From Straminergon stramineum (taxonomy: Eukaryota > Streptophyta > Bryopsida > Hypnales > Calliergonaceae): a DNA stretch of 64,000 nucleotides. Of the stretch, positions 46,948 to 59,433 are shown in pieces. The stretch spans positions 11,289,001 through 11,353,000 of the forward strand of contig OY987266.1 of assembly GCA_963920665.1 (NCBI GenBank), read 5' to 3'. The notes below the pieces were generated by a model. It was not told the DNA's origin. It searched no databases and worked only from the letters and a program-made list of their open reading frames with translations. The stretch's first letter is position 1, and the number at the start of each line of letters is the position of its first letter. Made by a program: the position numbers and the translations under genes.

Positions 46948-49672
46948 ACATGTAGAGAATCTTTAGACACTATTTCCAATCTCATTGCAAGCGAGGTTGC
47001 CAAGACTCCAATTGCCACTAACTTAGCCATCGCCCTTGCAGCTAGTAAGCAATTTCTAGACATCCACTTTATACACAATGGTGATGGCCCTAAGGATATG
47101 TTGCAAGGAAAGTCATTAGAGGATGTCATGGATAGGTTCCAAATACTAAGTTCTCCTAACGTCCGTAACATTATCACTTCATTTCGTAGCACTAGTAAAG
47201 GTGGGGTCATAGATAGCATCATGAATATGAAACAGATTTTGAAGTTTGAATACATTCATGATAGTGTCTTTCCTAGACAAGGAAAAGAGAAGGTATACTT
47301 GTTTAAAATGTTGATTCAAGGACCTGGCAATGGAGTGGACTTCGTGAAGCACATGCAACTTGGAGGAGATCTAGAAAACATGTGGCTCATGTTTGACCAT
47401 GTAAAACGTATTAAAGATTGGACAACCATGGCATACCATATATACAACACAAGATGCAGGAAGGTCATGACAATCGTTGTTTGTGACATGCAATCTGAAG
47501 ATACAAAAGTGCAATGCATCATGTGGAGGTTACTAAATGATGTTATGAGACGCAATGGCGTTATGAGTCCTTATTTCAAAGGTTTCATAGCAGATAGTGC
47601 ACAAGCAAATTGGAATGCTATTTGCATTGTATACAACACGGGGAATACCAAAGAAGAGCTTGTTAACCGGGAGTGTACATGTCTCTTGCATTGGAGTACT
47701 TCGATGCATCGACATACCCAAAAGTTCATTAAATCAGATATGCAGCACCAACATACTCGTCTGTACAAGCAATATAAAGATTCCAAGATCATGGAAGAAA
47801 TTGAGACACGGTACTTAGCAATTCGTTCGTGGTGGCTATCATCTAAAGTAGCTTCAGAAGAGACTTTGCGTGAATTGGAGTTGTGGCTTGCATTTTGGCA
47901 CTTTCAATATTGCCAATGGGGTAGGTTCATGCAAATGGTACTTTATTCAATGTCATTTTTTTTCCATAATGTCTTGCTTGTACAACCATTTTCATTTCAT
48001 AATGTCTTTCCTAGAGAACTACTTGCATTCCAATTTTGTTCCATATAAACTGAACCGCTACTTCCGATATAATTCTGATCACCAAAGGGAATGGTTGACT
48101 TATCCCTCAGGGCCGAGGAGACCCTTTGCCTCACAATGGAGTGATCAAAAAATTATAGTAGTATACTTTAGCCAAAAGTGAAGCAAGCTGTTTTTTCCAG
48201 TTATTGTATTTTGGGCTAAATAATACCTTTTTTCTCTTTCCAGGGGTTGAGTCTCGACGAAATGGCAGACATGCCATCATGCAATTTATCAAAAATAGTC
48301 CATAACAAATGGTTGCAGCAATCAGGCAATCAAGGTAATGACTTGTTTGCTGCCACTTCTGATGACTACATTCACACCTTTATGCAAATGACAAATTACT
48401 GAGCATTCTTGAATGGCATAACATTGAAGATTTGAAGTCAAGGCCATCCAAAGAGGAGTTGAAGTTAAGAGGCGCTAGGCGGAGTGGCAATCCAAAAAAG
48501 ATTGCAGAGGCTTTAAATGGCCTTTATGGAGCAACTGGTATTGGAACATGTATTCCACATTTGAAAGGTGAAGAGGTGTTTGGTAGTAGTAAGCGGAAGC
48601 TTGACCTTCCCATTGGTTCGGATGGTCACTCCCATCGTCCAAACAAGGTCAACTTCTCTCAACCACGAGTGCAAACACAATCTATATGTACACAATCTAT
48701 ATGTACACCAACAATGGCCTCCAATGAAGCAGAAACTTTGCCTACCTCTATGCATATACCACATATCACAATTGCGATGGAGAATGATTGTGACACTTCG
48801 CAATGGCATATTACAAGGATTTCGCAAAAGTCAAGTTGCAAATGTCATGCCCAACAGAGAGGATCAAACATTCATTGCGTTGTCAAAATTGCGAAGGGAT
48901 CTAAAGGCACTCTAGCTCTGACATATCGTAGTAGAAAAAAAAATATGGCAAAAACAAGGAGATCATGACTGACTTTTGGTTTTGTCTAGATGATATTGAT
49001 CGATGTATACGAGGCTCTAAACGTCCTTGGGTAATTGATTGGCCGCAAGTACCTGATGTGTGGCCTATTCTATTTGACACTAGATTGAGTCGCCAAGAAC
49101 CCCTACTACTGCAAGATGCTGGTTTCCAACTCCAAGACCGACCACCTATATCACCTCGAGGATTATTCACAATGTCCAACATTTTTGAAGTGGTCATCTA
49201 TGATCAACCTAGTCATGTGCATGCGAACGCATATCCAACAACTCGAAGGAACAAAGTTATTCACCATATTGTAAATGCTCCTACTACAAAGCATCGTAGT
49301 AAATGGAAGAGTGCTAGAAATGTCAAAGGATTGATCTTGGAAGTAACTATATTGCCCTTCCCTGGGCTTAGAGCCATGATCTCCTTCCAATCTGGAACTC
49401 AACCTACAGAAAAAGTTTATCAAATTACACTTGGTATGTATTCAGAGTGCACTTGTCCAAATTTTGTAGACATGGCCATCTCAACAATTGGTGGCCGCCA
49501 TGAGTATGTGAATTGCAAACACCTTTACTACTTATTTCGTTACTTCTACAGAATGAATCCAGTAGACGATAAGTTTATACATTCTCCAAGCTTCACCTTC
49601 AATGAAATGAAGCTCCTTCTAAGTAGGGCTGGTATCATCAAGCTTCCAAATGAGAATCTTCATGATGGCTAG

Positions 49673-51534
49673 ATGACTAAGAATCTTTGAGTGTTCACAT
49701 TTCAGATTGGAAGGTTGTAGATTGAAATTAGATATGTAGCTTCAAAAATATTGTTTTCTATCTAGACAAATAATATAATTTGCCAAAGTATTCAATACAA
49801 TCTTTTTCAATTTCAATTTGCATTGTACTATAGTTCAGTTATTTACCATTATAATATATACTTTTGATGTTTAGTATGTTATGAAAATAAAACATTTTAC
49901 ACAAATTGTACATAACCACAATAATAGGTCCACAAGAATAGGTCTATGGGAATGTCTTCACGGTAATAGGCACTATAACTTACTAAAAAGAGAAAATTTT
50001 ATCCTAATTTTTATAATATTATTTCTTTTTAGAAATATTATTGATCTTTTCTTAACATTTTCTAAATGTTAGAACTCAACGCTCACATAATCCTCGCTCA
50101 CCGCTCGTAGGCTCACAAACTAGCACCATTGCATTTAGAGGTTAACACTGAGTGAGAACATACCTTTAGTGCAATGCAAGATTTGAGGCACCTACAAAAT
50201 TAGAGTCACTATCTACAAAATTTTGGGGAAGGCTAAAACACCCAAACCGTCAAAATAAGCAATCTAGAGTAGCTAAAAGCACCTTTTTCAAGAAAAAAAA
50301 TATTTTTGTAGAATTAACAATTGAAAAATATGAATGTTCTATTTTGAAAATAGAATTTTTGGATAAGATATGTAATTCCTATGAATTTTCAAATTGAAAG
50401 TTCTCTAGGCCATCGGAAGCATCACATAGCCTTGTCAAAAAATCAAAATTTGGATAATCAACAATCAACTAATCACAATTAAGTATGGAAACAATTTCAT
50501 TTCACTTTTGAGGACATTTTCAACCCTTTCACTTCTCAAGAATAGATACATGGACAAGTTTGCGTGTCAATTCACCTTAGTGTTAGAAGCATTGCCCTAT
50601 TATTACACAGGACAAGCTAAGGACGGAGGTGAAGCATAGAAGGCAATGTCAGGGATATATAGTAAGAGCTTTCTAGATTGAAAATAGAACTTCCTAGATT
50701 ACAAGTAAAAGTTCCTATATAAAATAGAGCTTTTTGAATTAAAAGATAATTTTCTAGATTAAATAAAAGTTAAGCAGTGGAATATAAAGATGTCAAGACT
50801 AAGGAGATCCTTTGTCTTGACAACACATCTCTTGTGTTCTAGTTTCTTGCTTTATATAATCTAGCTTCTTGTTTTTGATATATTTCTTGCTCTTGGTTAC
50901 AATGTCCATAGTAGACGAAGAGCCCTATACACAAGGGTGGTCACAAGATATATCCAAAAGATGAGTCTTTTTGCTTCATTAAGCCCACATTAAAATTTCA
51001 CTTCTAACATTCATCTATTGGTCACAATGCATTCCTTATTACATAGGGCACATTTTATGTGAAGAAATTTAGAATAGTACTTGAATGAAATTGGTTCAAA
51101 ACAATAACATCTTGAGTGTCAACTAATTTGAAATAATGCATTGACTTTGGTAACTCAATGTCATATATACCAGTAGGATAAATCGCACACTATAATAAAT
51201 TTCAATTTTTTATTTTATTAATTTTGGATAGTTATCATCAATGAAGGGATGGAGCTATTTACATCCAAAGACTTGGATGAAACATATAAAATCCATTCAT
51301 CCATGTGTTTGTTATTCCAAAAAGGGCAATTCAATTTGAAGATATCTATAGCAATTTAGTGATTTTATCCTAGAAAAGACAAATATATTACCAAATATTT
51401 GAATTTTTTGGAGCAAATTTTTGCTTTAAGAAGAAACTAATTTCTAGGTATCTCTCCCAAGACAAACCGCTTACAATATTTATTGAAGCATGTTTGAGTT
51501 TGAAAGATTACCCAAGGCAAAGTTTTTGTTCTAA
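49673..51534. other. intergenic DNA with dispersed repeat H, copy 3
   Basis: About 50235-50530 is a copy of repeat H that lacks the family A element found in copy 1, and so serves as an unoccupied-site comparison (ACAATTTCATTTCACTTTTG at about 50490). The rest of the stretch is AT-rich without recognisable features. Confidence 0.45.
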
Positions 51535-52178
51535 TTAATCCCTAAATGCCCAAGGCACCCAAATGTGGTGTTTGGAAAACTTTGAAGTTAAGTAGAACCC
51601 AACCAAATTGCTATTATTATTAGTTTATATTTTTGGAGAATTCTTTTTGAAGTCTAGTTTTAGGATCAAAAAGCTGATCTTAAAAATAAAGGATTATGAT
51701 TTTTCTATTGAAGATTTTGTGCAAGGATACCCAGTGCAATCTTGACTTCCTGTAGTGTTACAGGTTCTTGGAAATGAGTCTCAAATACACTAGATCTTGG
51801 AAGCAAAATCACATTAGAAATTCATTTAAGAAAATCATAGAATAGATTTTGAAAAAACGTAAATTGATCAGGGTTATACATGCTAGGCCCTATAACCTCA
51901 TATTTTTTTAGTGACCAACTTTTTAGAGTTGACATGCAAAAAGTGAATTGAAAAATTTTCATAGTTTTACACCCTCATGATCAAATATTATAATCTTTCA
52001 ATCTATAAGTGATATTGTTATGTTTTCTTTTCCTATGTGATCTCTAACATGTCTAGTTTGAATTTGTACGGTTACAATTCAAAAGAAATTGGTACAACTT
52101 ATGAATATGTTGAATTTTTGTTCAATTTAGAGCAAATTTCAAGAAGCTCTAAACAGGCATTGGGCATTTAGGGGTTAA
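51535..52178. mobile_element. TTAA-flanked element, family D
   Basis: A 644-bp element bounded by TTAATCCCTAAATGCCCAA and the inverse of TTGGGCATTTAGGGGTTAA. The inverted termini match at about 20 of 22 positions. The ends follow the TTAA plus YCCC rule of families A-C, but the interior is unrelated. No coding capacity. Confidence 0.68.
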
Positions 52179-52794
52179 GAGTTTGTTTTAATTGTGGAAA
52201 GACAACTTGACAAACTACATGAATAAAGAATTATTTTCTAAAAAACAATGATTCTTGAAAATTTTATCATAGAAAAGAAACAACTAGAAAATGGTCCTTT
52301 AGGATGTTGGAATTAAAAAATAAAATTCATTTTCATTTTGAGCTAAAAAATATCACAAAAAATAATCACTTTTGTGTAAAATTTTTCAATGCAAATTTTT
52401 TTAACAATGACAATTGTAACTTTAAAATCTTAATCTCAACTTCATACAATACATATTCAAAAAAATTCAAACTAAAAATCCTTACCAACTATAAGATCTA
52501 CAAGGTCAAAATATAAAGTATTTTTTTTTCCACTACATACACATGGGGGTATCTCAACTTCAAATGTCAATGAAAATTTGAGTATGTTGAATTTAGTTTG
52601 CATCTTTTAGTAAGATGTAAAGCTAGGGTTGGAAACTAGCACTCCAAAAACAACAAAATTTGAATCCACTTTGTGAAAAACTTATGGATTGTGCATGACT
52701 ATGATTACTTTAAAAAGAATCAAACATCATAAAAACATCAATAAATTTCATCAAAAATTCAAAAAAAAACTTCTTTTACAATCCAAACATATTA
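52179..52794. other. AT-rich intergenic DNA
   Basis: No feature is recognised. The right edge abuts the TA target of the Stowaway-like element. Confidence 0.4.
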
Positions 52795-52824
52795 CTCCCT
52801 CCGTCTCAAAATGATCTTACGGTT

Positions 52825-53946
52825 TGTCACGACCCTCATCACAAGGCGTACCCGTGCCACCTTGGTGAGCAAGGGGGACATTGGGGGTGACTCCCCAAGC
52901 CTTGCAAGAGATGAGGTGAGGGGGACTAGGAGTCCCGAGCGATCAGAGCGATGTAGTGCTCTGATCCAGATGAATTTGAAGGCGTGTGATACGTGCTTGG
53001 AAAGGTCTTGAGAAGACGCTTCTAGCCGTCCAAAGAACGCGTGATTTGGACTTGCGAGTCAAAAGTTATGGGCGTTCAAAGTTGGGGGTGTCCCGGTCGC
53101 GCCGGGAGTGCTCTGGCCGCGCCGGGAGTGTCCCGAATCTTTGGAGGGCGATATCTTTGCGAGTACTTGTCCGAATGGAGCAAGTGAGTAGTCCATCGGC
53201 ATCTACACGTCGCATAGATGTCGAAAATGGGGTCGCATGTGCGATTTAGATCCCGGACCGCAAAGTTATGCCGGGTGGAAGTTCGGGAGTCCCAAAGTAG
53301 TGCGAATCGGGAGAAATAGGTGGTCTTCCAAGATGGGGTGCATCTTGGGGGTTCTCGGTGACCTCTAGTATGGGGGGGGCTGCCGAATCCCGCAGAGAGT
53401 ACTATGAGGAGGGGTGGTCTCCCTCCTCACTCCCGGATGGTGCCATGGTGAGCCTAAGTGGCCCCGGGTGGTGAGGTTAGTGTTGGAGCCTCACCACCAC
53501 TTGTGTGTTACCATGGAGTGCTTGTGCACTCCTTGATACCGGTTGGGTGGTGTCCCACTCTACACTAGGCCATGGTGTGAGTCCCGTTGGGTGAGTCCCG
53601 ATTAGTGAGTCCCGAAATGAGTTGGGTTGGGCCTAGTGGGGAGTTGGGTCCCATTCAAGGGCGGTTAGCACCGGTGGGAGTAGTGCCTCACCGATTGCTT
53701 GGACATCAATGGAAGTTCCGCCCCATGTCATCAAATGACATGTCCGGTGTCTTGTGGGAGTTAAGGATTGGAAGGAAAGGATTGGGAGTCACGGAGGAAT
53801 GGGAAACCCCATGACTTGAGGTGGAACCTAACATTGTGGGTGCGTGGCATGTGCAGTGTTAGGAGAGCGTGAACTTTAGTGGCACTAAAGTGTTAAGTGT
53901 TTGGAAAGTGAGCTTAAGGTGGTAAGTGTCACTAAGGGGCGCGACA
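52825..53946 (+). repeat. 5' LTR
   Basis: 1,122 bp, TGTCACGACC...GGCGCGACA. It contains two 20-bp GC-rich units at 53088-53127 (GTGTCCCGGTCGCGCCGGGA and a variant). It is identical to the 3' LTR for roughly the first 940 bp apart from the repeat number, and differs in the last ~180 bp. Confidence 0.95.
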
Positions 53947-53948
53947 CT

Positions 53949-53960
53949 TGGTATCAGAGC
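53949..53960 (+). promoter_or_regulatory. primer binding site (initiator tRNA-Met type)
   Basis: TGGTATCAGAGC lies two bases after the 5' LTR. It is the standard plant complement to the 3' end of initiator tRNA-Met and primes minus-strand DNA synthesis. Confidence 0.93.
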
Positions 53961-53992
53961 AGGGCTACGTAGTGCGACAGAGTTTGGAAGGC

Positions 53993-55126
53993 ATGGCTAG
54001 AAAGGGTACCAAAGTTGGGGAAGTTGAGCCTTCTGAACAGGGTCGACGGACACGTAGTCAAGGTCAAGAGCATGGAGAAGCCTCAGAAAAACAAGGTGAA
54101 AGGGTGCACTCTTCGGAGGAAGGAGTGAACCCCATAGCAAAGCAAGAAGGGCTAGCTATGAAATATAGTGGGAACCAAGAAGCTAGTGAAGACAATCGGG
54201 ATACTGCCTCTAGTCCTTTGAGGGCACCACGAAGTCGGAAAAGGAAGTCACGTGATGTGATGTTTGAGGAACTTGTCAAAACTCTTCGGGACATGCAAGG
54301 GGAAATTAGAGAGCTAAAAGAGAAGAGCTCAAGCTCTTCATCCCACAAGTTGTGCAAGACCAACATGCCCTCTTCTTTCACGGGGATGGGCAAGGCTCAT
54401 AAGGTTAAGGACTTTCTTGTGGAGATGGAGATGTACTTCGAAGCTCAACGTGCATTTGAAGAGGACAAGATCACTATTGCGGTGACTTTCTTGAAGGATC
54501 ATGCCTTGACGTGGTGGACCCAATACAAAGAGGAGAATGGGGAGGTGGTGGAGAACCTTGATTGGGCTAGTTTCAAGGAACTACTAGGTAACCGGTTCAC
54601 ACCGGAGTACCAAGACCTTCGTGATGGGATGGCATTAGTGCGGTTGAAGCAAACCGGCACTTTGAGGGGGTATGTGCGGGAGTTCAACGCACAACTAAGT
54701 GTACTCCCAAAGTTAGATGAATTGGCGAAGAAGATCATTTTCTTCAATGGACTCCAAAGTTGGGCGGAACGAGCATTGTTTCGAATGCCAAGGTTGCCAG
54801 AATCATGTGCTGAGTTATTGAAGCTTGCGGAGAGGATTGGGGACGATGAAGGTCCCAACAAGAGGTCCAAAGATGGGGCCTCAACACATGAATCTACCAA
54901 GGCACATTCGAAGCACCAACTAAGGAAACGTGTTTGGCAAAAGCGGAAGCATGGGCAAGATGGAGGACAACCAAGTGGGAATAAAAGGGGTTCTACTAAA
55001 GGAAAAGCGGAAGGTGACAACAAGCCAAAGGGGGATGGAAGTCAAATGACTTGCTTCAATTGTGGTGAGAAGGGCCACATGGCAAAGGGTTGCACCAAAC
55101 CGCGGGTGAGTACTCAAAGCACTTGA
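53993..55126 (+). CDS. gag: gag polyprotein of the Ty3/gypsy element
   Basis: 377 residues from the first ATG after the primer binding site. The N-terminal third is charged and low-complexity. The central part (about 135-290) is the retrotransposon gag/capsid region ([20 protein letters not shown]). A basic linker leads to a CCHC zinc knuckle: Cys354, Cys357, His362, Cys367. It forms the particle that packages the element's RNA. The stop TGA at 55124-55126 lies 58 bp downstream of the point where the pol frame opens. An upstream in-frame TTG at 53948 is not a credible start because it lies in the primer binding region. Confidence 0.92.
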   Translation: MARKGTKVGEVEPSEQGRRTRSQGQEHGEASEKQGERVHSSEEGVNPIAKQEGLAMKYSGNQEASEDNRDTASSPLRAPRSRKRKSRDVMFEELVKTLRDMQGEIRELKEKSSSSSSHKLCKTNMPSSFTGMGKAHKVKDFLVEMEMYFEAQRAFEEDKITIAVTFLKDHALTWWTQYKEENGEVVENLDWASFKELLGNRFTPEYQDLRDGMALVRLKQTGTLRGYVREFNAQLSVLPKLDELAKKIIFFNGLQSWAERALFRMPRLPESCAELLKLAERIGDDEGPNKRSKDGASTHESTKAHSKHQLRKRVWQKRKHGQDGGQPSGNKRGSTKGKAEGDNKPKGDGSQMTCFNCGEKGHMAKGCTKPRVSTQST

Positions 55127-58100
55127 CAAAACACTTGCTTCATGGGGGCTTTGTGGCTAAGGCAAGTAGAACCAAAATAAAACCAAGGTTGTTATTTCTC
55201 CAAGGGACCATTGGCCAACGTGATGTTTCATTTTTGTTGGATACAGGGGAAACCCACTCGTTTATAAGTCCAAGAGCGGTGGAGGAGTTGGGCTTGCAAA
55301 AGACTAAGGCAAGCAAGCCCATCAATGTGAGGTTTGCCAAGGGTAAGCCTCACCAAACAAGCCACATTGTGACGGATGTGGAGGTGAAGTGTGGAGAATT
55401 TTCTTTTGTGGAAGACTTCACCGTATGTGATATGGATGGAGTGGACTTCATCCTAGGAAATACCTTTTTGGATACATATGAGGTAGACATACGGCGACGA
55501 CCCAAGGTGAAGGTCGTTGCTAATGCGAATGGTAGGGAAATAGAGTTGGAAATAACTAGGACTCCTTCATTATTGGGGAGTCGAATCCTACTAGCTAGCA
55601 TTGAGGACCTAGAGGAAAATAGGTTTTTGATTGTGATGCGGGCGGACTCACATGAAGGAGTTAGCCATGCAGGTGCTAAGGGGAAGCAACCTCCAAAATG
55701 TATTGGTGATGTAATCCGAAAGTTTGTGGACGTACTTACTCAAGAGTTGCCCGATGAGCTACCACCAAAGAGAGAAGTGGATCACAAGATTGAGGTGGTG
55801 CCGGCGTCGGAGCCACCGTCCAAGGCACCATATAGATTGAACCAAAGGGAGTTGGAAGAGTTGAAGAAACAACTCAAGGAGCTTTTGGCAAAGGGGTATA
55901 TTCGCCAAAGCAAGTCACCTTATGGAGCACCGGTCTTGTTTGTGGACAAGAAAGATGGGAAACTTCGCACGTGTGTGGATTACCGGGCTCTAAATAAGGT
56001 GACCATCAAGAACAACTATCCTTTGCCTCAAATTGATGATCTCTTTGATCGGTTGGCGGGGGCTAAGTACTATAGCCGCATTGACTTGAAATCGGGTTAC
56101 TACCAAATTCGCATTGCGGAGGGTGACGTTGAGAAAACGGCTTGTAGGACAAGATATGGGTCCTATGAGTTTTTGGTCATGCCATTTGGATTGTGTAATG
56201 GGCCTTCGACTTTTACCACACTCATGAATATGATATTTCATGAAGAGCTTGATGAGTTTGTCATTGTATACATTGATGACATTTTGGTGTTTTCCAAGAC
56301 GGCGGAGGAGCATGCTAGGCATCTTGAGGTGGTGCTTCAAAAACTAAGGGATAACAAGTTATATGCAAATGGGGAGAAAAGTGAGTTTGGTTTGATGGAA
56401 ATGGAGTTCTTGGGACACATTATGACGGGGTCGGGAATCAAGCCGGACAACAAAAAGGTAGAGGCAATTCAAAAGTGGAAAAGGCCTACAACCCAAAAGG
56501 GAGTTAGATCCTTTCTTGGGTTGGCCAATTATTATAGACGGTTCATTCGTGACTTTTCCAAAATTGCCAAGCCTATGTCCGACTTATTGAAGAAAAACCT
56601 TGCCATAGTGTGGACGGATGATTATGAGAGATCATTTGAAGAACTCAAACAAAAGCTTTCTTCTCCACCAGTATTGAAGTTTCCCGAGTTTGAGAAACCT
56701 TTTGAGGTGCACACCGATGCAAGCGACTTTGCCATTGGGGGAGTGCTCATGCAAGATGGGCGGCCTATTGCGTTTGAGAGCAAAAAGCCTGATGGAACTC
56801 AAACCAAGTGGCCAACGCATGAGAAGGAAATGTTTGCCGTGGTGCATTGTTTGAAGACATGGCAACATTACCTTGGTCTTCATAAGACCAAGGTATACAC
56901 CGATAATGTGTCTTTGAAGTACTTTGAGAACCAAGCTCGGGTGTCACCAAAGCAATTGAGGTGGTATGATACCTTGGCGCTTATGAATGTGGAGTTGATC
57001 CACAAGCCGAGGCGTGAGAATGTAGTGCCGGATGCACTAAGTCGGAAGGAGGAGCATAGGCCAAGTACCACCCAAATTTTGCGCATGATGTATGCGGGTG
57101 AAGGGGACTTGGCTAGGAAGATAAGGGAGGCGTATATGAAGGAACCGGAAGCTCAAAAGTTTTTGAGTGACTTGCGAAGTGGTAAGAAAGTGAAAGGAAT
57201 CCGGTTGCATAAAGGCTTGATCAAGTTCAAACAAACTAGGGTGTATGTTCCAAGTGGCAAGTTGAGGTTAACCGTGTTGAAAGAGGAACATGATAACCCC
57301 TTGGCCGGGCATAGGCGGGAGAAATCCACCATATGTTCGGTTAGCCAGAGGTTTTATTGGCCGGGGATGAAAGAAGACATTACCCATTATGTGAAGACTT
57401 GTGTCATTTGCCAAGGCAATCGGGCATCTTATCAAAAGCAAGCGGGATTGTTACGACCTTTGCCTATTCCAAGTGGGCCATGGGAATGTGTTTCCATGGA
57501 CTTCATCACGAGCCTTCTGATGTCACGAGGGTATGATGCGATCTTTGTGGTGGTAGATCGCTTTAGCAAGTTGGCACTCATGGAGCCAACTCGGGGGACG
57601 GCGACCGCATTGGAGACCGCGGTCTTGTTCCTCAACATGTGGTGGCGACATCACGGATTGCCAAGGGTGATTGTTTCGGATAGAAACCCTAAGTTTACAA
57701 GTGCATTTTGGAGGCACTTGTTTCGTAAGATGAAGACTAAACTTGCGTTTAGCACGGCATTTCATCCTCAAACCGATGGACAAACGGAGAGGGTGAATGG
57801 GGTTCTCAATCAATACCTAAGGAATTACGTGAGTGCAGACCAAAGTGATTGGACGGAGTACTTGGTTTTGGCAGAGTTTAGTTACAACAAAGCTAAGCAT
57901 GCGGCGACTGGGGAATCACCGTTCAAAGTGGCCTATGGAGTGGAGCCACTTATGCCTACCGACTTAGCCTTGGAGCAAGCACAAGTGGAGCCGTTGCCAA
58001 ACCAAGATGCGGAGGACTTGATTGCCAAAAGGGAGCAAATGCTCGAAAAGACCAAGGTATGGTTAGCCAAAGCACAAAAGAGGTATGTGGACCAAGTGAA

Positions 58101-58581
58101 CAAAGGGCGACGCCATGTTGAGTATGAGGAGGGCAAAAAGGTTTGGTTGAATGTGAAGAACTTCACCTTACCGGAGGGCCTAACTCCCAAATTCATGGCA
58201 AAGTATGCGGGTCCGTTTGTCATTGAAAAGCGCTTGTTTGAAGATGTCTATAAGTTAACATTACCACCGGAGATCAAGGTGCATCCAACTTTTCATGTTT
58301 CATTGCTCAAGCCATATTATGAAGATACCTTGAGGCCGGAGCGCAAGCAAGTGTTGCGGCCTCCACCGGAGTTGGTTGGTGACCACCTTGAGTATGAGGT
58401 GGAAGGGATCTTGAAAAGTAGGAACACCAAGAGGAAAGGTAAAGAGTACTTGGTGAAATGGCGGGGATATCATGAGAAGGAAGCAACTTGGGTAGAGGCC
58501 AAACATATGGTCAATGCCAAGGAGGTAGTGGACTTGTATGAAGCTCAAAGGCAAGGCAACAAACGAGGACGGATGCGTTGA
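55069..58581 (+). CDS. pol: pol polyprotein (protease, RT, RNase H, integrase, chromodomain)
   Basis: The frame opens after a TGA at 55066-55068 and runs to the stop at 58581. It is -1 relative to gag. Numbering from the TTG at 55090: protease active site Asp51-Thr-Gly, followed by Glu where Ala is usual; reverse transcriptase YIDD at 394-397; RNase H with HTDAS (Asp543); integrase zinc finger His734 ... Cys771, Cys774; integrase DDE at Asp804, Asp864, Glu900 (35 residues between the last two); a GPF motif near the integrase C-terminus; and a chromodomain at about 1100-1150 (YLVKWRGY). Together these copy and insert the element. No ATG precedes the protease, so pol must be made as a gag fusion by frameshifting, splicing or another bypass. 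All catalytic residues I can check are present. Confidence 0.95.
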   Translation, partial: EGPHGKGLHQTAGEYSKHLTKHLLHGGFVAKASRTKIKPRLLFLQGTIGQRDVSFLLDTGETHSFISPRAVEELGLQKTKASKPINVRFAKGKPHQTSHIVTDVEVKCGEFSFVEDFTVCDMDGVDFILGNTFLDTYEVDIRRRPKVKVVANANGREIELEITRTPSLLGSRILLASIEDLEENRFLIVMRADSHEGVSHAGAKGKQPPKCIGDVIRKFVDVLTQELPDELPPKREVDHKIEVVPASEPPSKAPYRLNQRELEELKKQLKELLAKGYIRQSKSPYGAPVLFVDKKDGKLRTCVDYRALNKVTIKNNYPLPQIDDLFDRLAGAKYYSRIDLKSGYYQIRIAEGDVEKTACRTRYGSYEFLVMPFGLCNGPSTFTTLMNMIFHEELDEFVIVYIDDILVFSKTAEEHARHLEVVLQKLRDNKLYANGEKSEFGLMEMEFLGHIMTGSGIKPDNKKVEAIQKWKRPTTQKGVRSFLGLANYYRRFIRDFSKIAKPMSDLLKKNLAIVWTDDYERSFEELKQKLSSPPVLKFPEFEKPFEVHTDASDFAIGGVLMQDGRPIAFESKKPDGTQTKWPTHEKEMFAVVHCLKTWQHYLGLHKTKVYTDNVSLKYFENQARVSPKQLRWYDTLALMNVELIHKPRRENVVPDALSRKEEHRPSTTQILRMMYAGEGDLARKIREAYMKEPEAQKFLSDLRSGKKVKGIRLHKGLIKFKQTRVYVPSGKLRLTVLKEEHDNPLAGHRREKSTICSVSQRFYWPGMKEDITHYVKTCVICQGNRASYQKQAGLLRPLPIPSGPWECVSMDFITSLLMSRGYDAIFVVVDRFSKLALMEPTRGTATALETAVLFLNMWWRHHGLPRVIVSDRNPKFTSAFWRHLFRKMKTKLAFSTAFHPQTDGQTERVNGVLNQYLRNYVSADQSDWTEYLVLAEFSYNKAKHAATGESPFKVAYGVEPLMPTDLALEQAQVEPLPNQDAEDLIAKREQMLEKTKVWLAKAQKRYVDQVNKGRRHVEYEEGKKVWLNVKNFTLPEGLTPKFMAKYAGPFVIEKRLFEDVYKLTLPPEIKVHPTFHVSLLKPYYEDTLRPERKQVLRPPPELVGDHLEYEVEGILKSRNTKRKGKEYLVKWRGYHEKEATWVEAKHMVNAKEVVDLYEAQRQGNKRGRMR
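55084..55090 (+). promoter_or_regulatory. candidate -1 frameshift heptamer in the gag-pol overlap
   Basis: AAAGGGT, read in the gag frame as A|AAG|GGT, fits the X-XXY-YYZ pattern and lies within the 58-bp overlap. GGG in the YYY position is not the usual eukaryotic choice (AAA or UUU), so this is only a candidate. A strong splice-donor string (CGG|GTGAGT, intron start at 55106) in the same overlap offers a splicing alternative. Confidence 0.3.
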
Positions 58582-58614
58582 TGAGGACATCAACCTTTGT
58601 TGGTGGGGGTGAAA
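58577..58614 (+). promoter_or_regulatory. hairpin 1 plus internal purine tract
   Basis: The hairpin at 58577-58594 has a 7-bp stem (GTTGATG / CATCAAC) around an AGGA loop and overlaps the pol stop codon. A purine-rich TTGGTGGGGGTGAA follows at 58600-58613. The same arrangement recurs immediately before the 3' LTR, so this looks like a duplicated polypurine tract module. Confidence 0.6.
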
Positions 58615-59433
58615 TACCACACTTGGGTAGACTTTGCTTAGTGCTTGGTTAGGAAGTTGTGCTAGGCACACTTTGTAATACTTGGTTGGCAATAAAGTTG
58701 CTTGAGGTTGTAAGTGCATTTCGGAATTGTGTGGCTTAAAAATGTGAGATGAGTCCTAGTCTCTTCATTAGAGGTAAGTTGGGTAGATGAGGATTGAAGT
58801 GATATGCGAAGCCAACTTTTGGAATGCTGCCAATTAGGGGCCTTGGCTTGGGGGTTGTGAATGGGTGATTCCACATAAGTCCCAAGCCGTGGACTTGCCC
58901 GGGCGGGGGCAAGGTAGTGGCACGGGCTTATAAAAGTGCCTTTGCGAGTTGTCCATCGATAACGCATAGCTTGATCAACTATGTCTTTAGAGTGAAGCAA
59001 AGACAAGTCGAGCGGGACTTGACACTATCCTGAGGCGGGCAAAGTTCATCACTTAATGGTAGAAATGTTAGAAAGGGGTCTTGGAGTTGTGTCCAAGTGG
59101 AAGTTGGTTAGCCTTGAAATCATCCTAAGTCAAGTGAGAAATGTGATAGGCTAGTTGGGCCTAGCTTGGAACTAAGGTTTGGGAAAGTTCCTTTGAGCCA
59201 ATTAAGTTCGAGAGAATCTCAAGGTAGGTAGGTCTAGTTAGATTAGGTCCTCTCTTGGAAGAAGGCTAGGGTGCCTTGGACCTAAGACCTATCTAATGAC
59301 ACCTTTGAGGACTTAGCCATTTAGACCAAGTAAGGGGACTTGGTGCATTGTGGGGCTAGCTACCTGGGAACACAATGCAAGTGTTAAGGAGGTGGGCTAC
59401 CTTAGAAACTTAACACTACCGGCATGAAGTAAT
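58615..59433 (+). other. non-coding 3' region of the retrotransposon
   Basis: About 820 bp between pol and the second hairpin hold no open frame of note on the plus strand. Some chromoviruses carry such long 3' non-coding regions. I see no extra gene on either strand. Confidence 0.6.

Larger units (their letters stand above)
43744..49672 (+). pseudogene. decayed MULE-type (Mutator-like) transposase gene with SWIM zinc finger
   Basis: Blocks in order: 43744-44577, an N-terminal region with a TAA at 44140 and a TAG at 44575 in one frame; 44581-44953, Cys/His-rich (CNNSECDYL, CKICKYPPHC, HLGNHLHPVASG) with a frame change at about 44855; 46948-47920, the catalytic region with FDHVKRI and FIADSAQANW, candidate first and second acidic residues of a MULE DDE site; an intron-like gap at 47921-48250; about 48251-48400 (MADMPSCNLSK); 48432-48961; and 48965-49672 with a C-terminal SWIM zinc finger (Cys-Thr-Cys ... 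Cys-Lys-His). Stops, frame changes and a 2-kb insertion mean it is non-functional. I found no terminal inverted repeats. The MULE assignment rests on the catalytic-plus-SWIM order; FAR1-type host genes share it. Confidence 0.65.

Noticed and set aside
55090..58581. Minus-strand open frames inside gag and pol
   Set aside because: They are shadows of the retrotransposon genes with no domain content.
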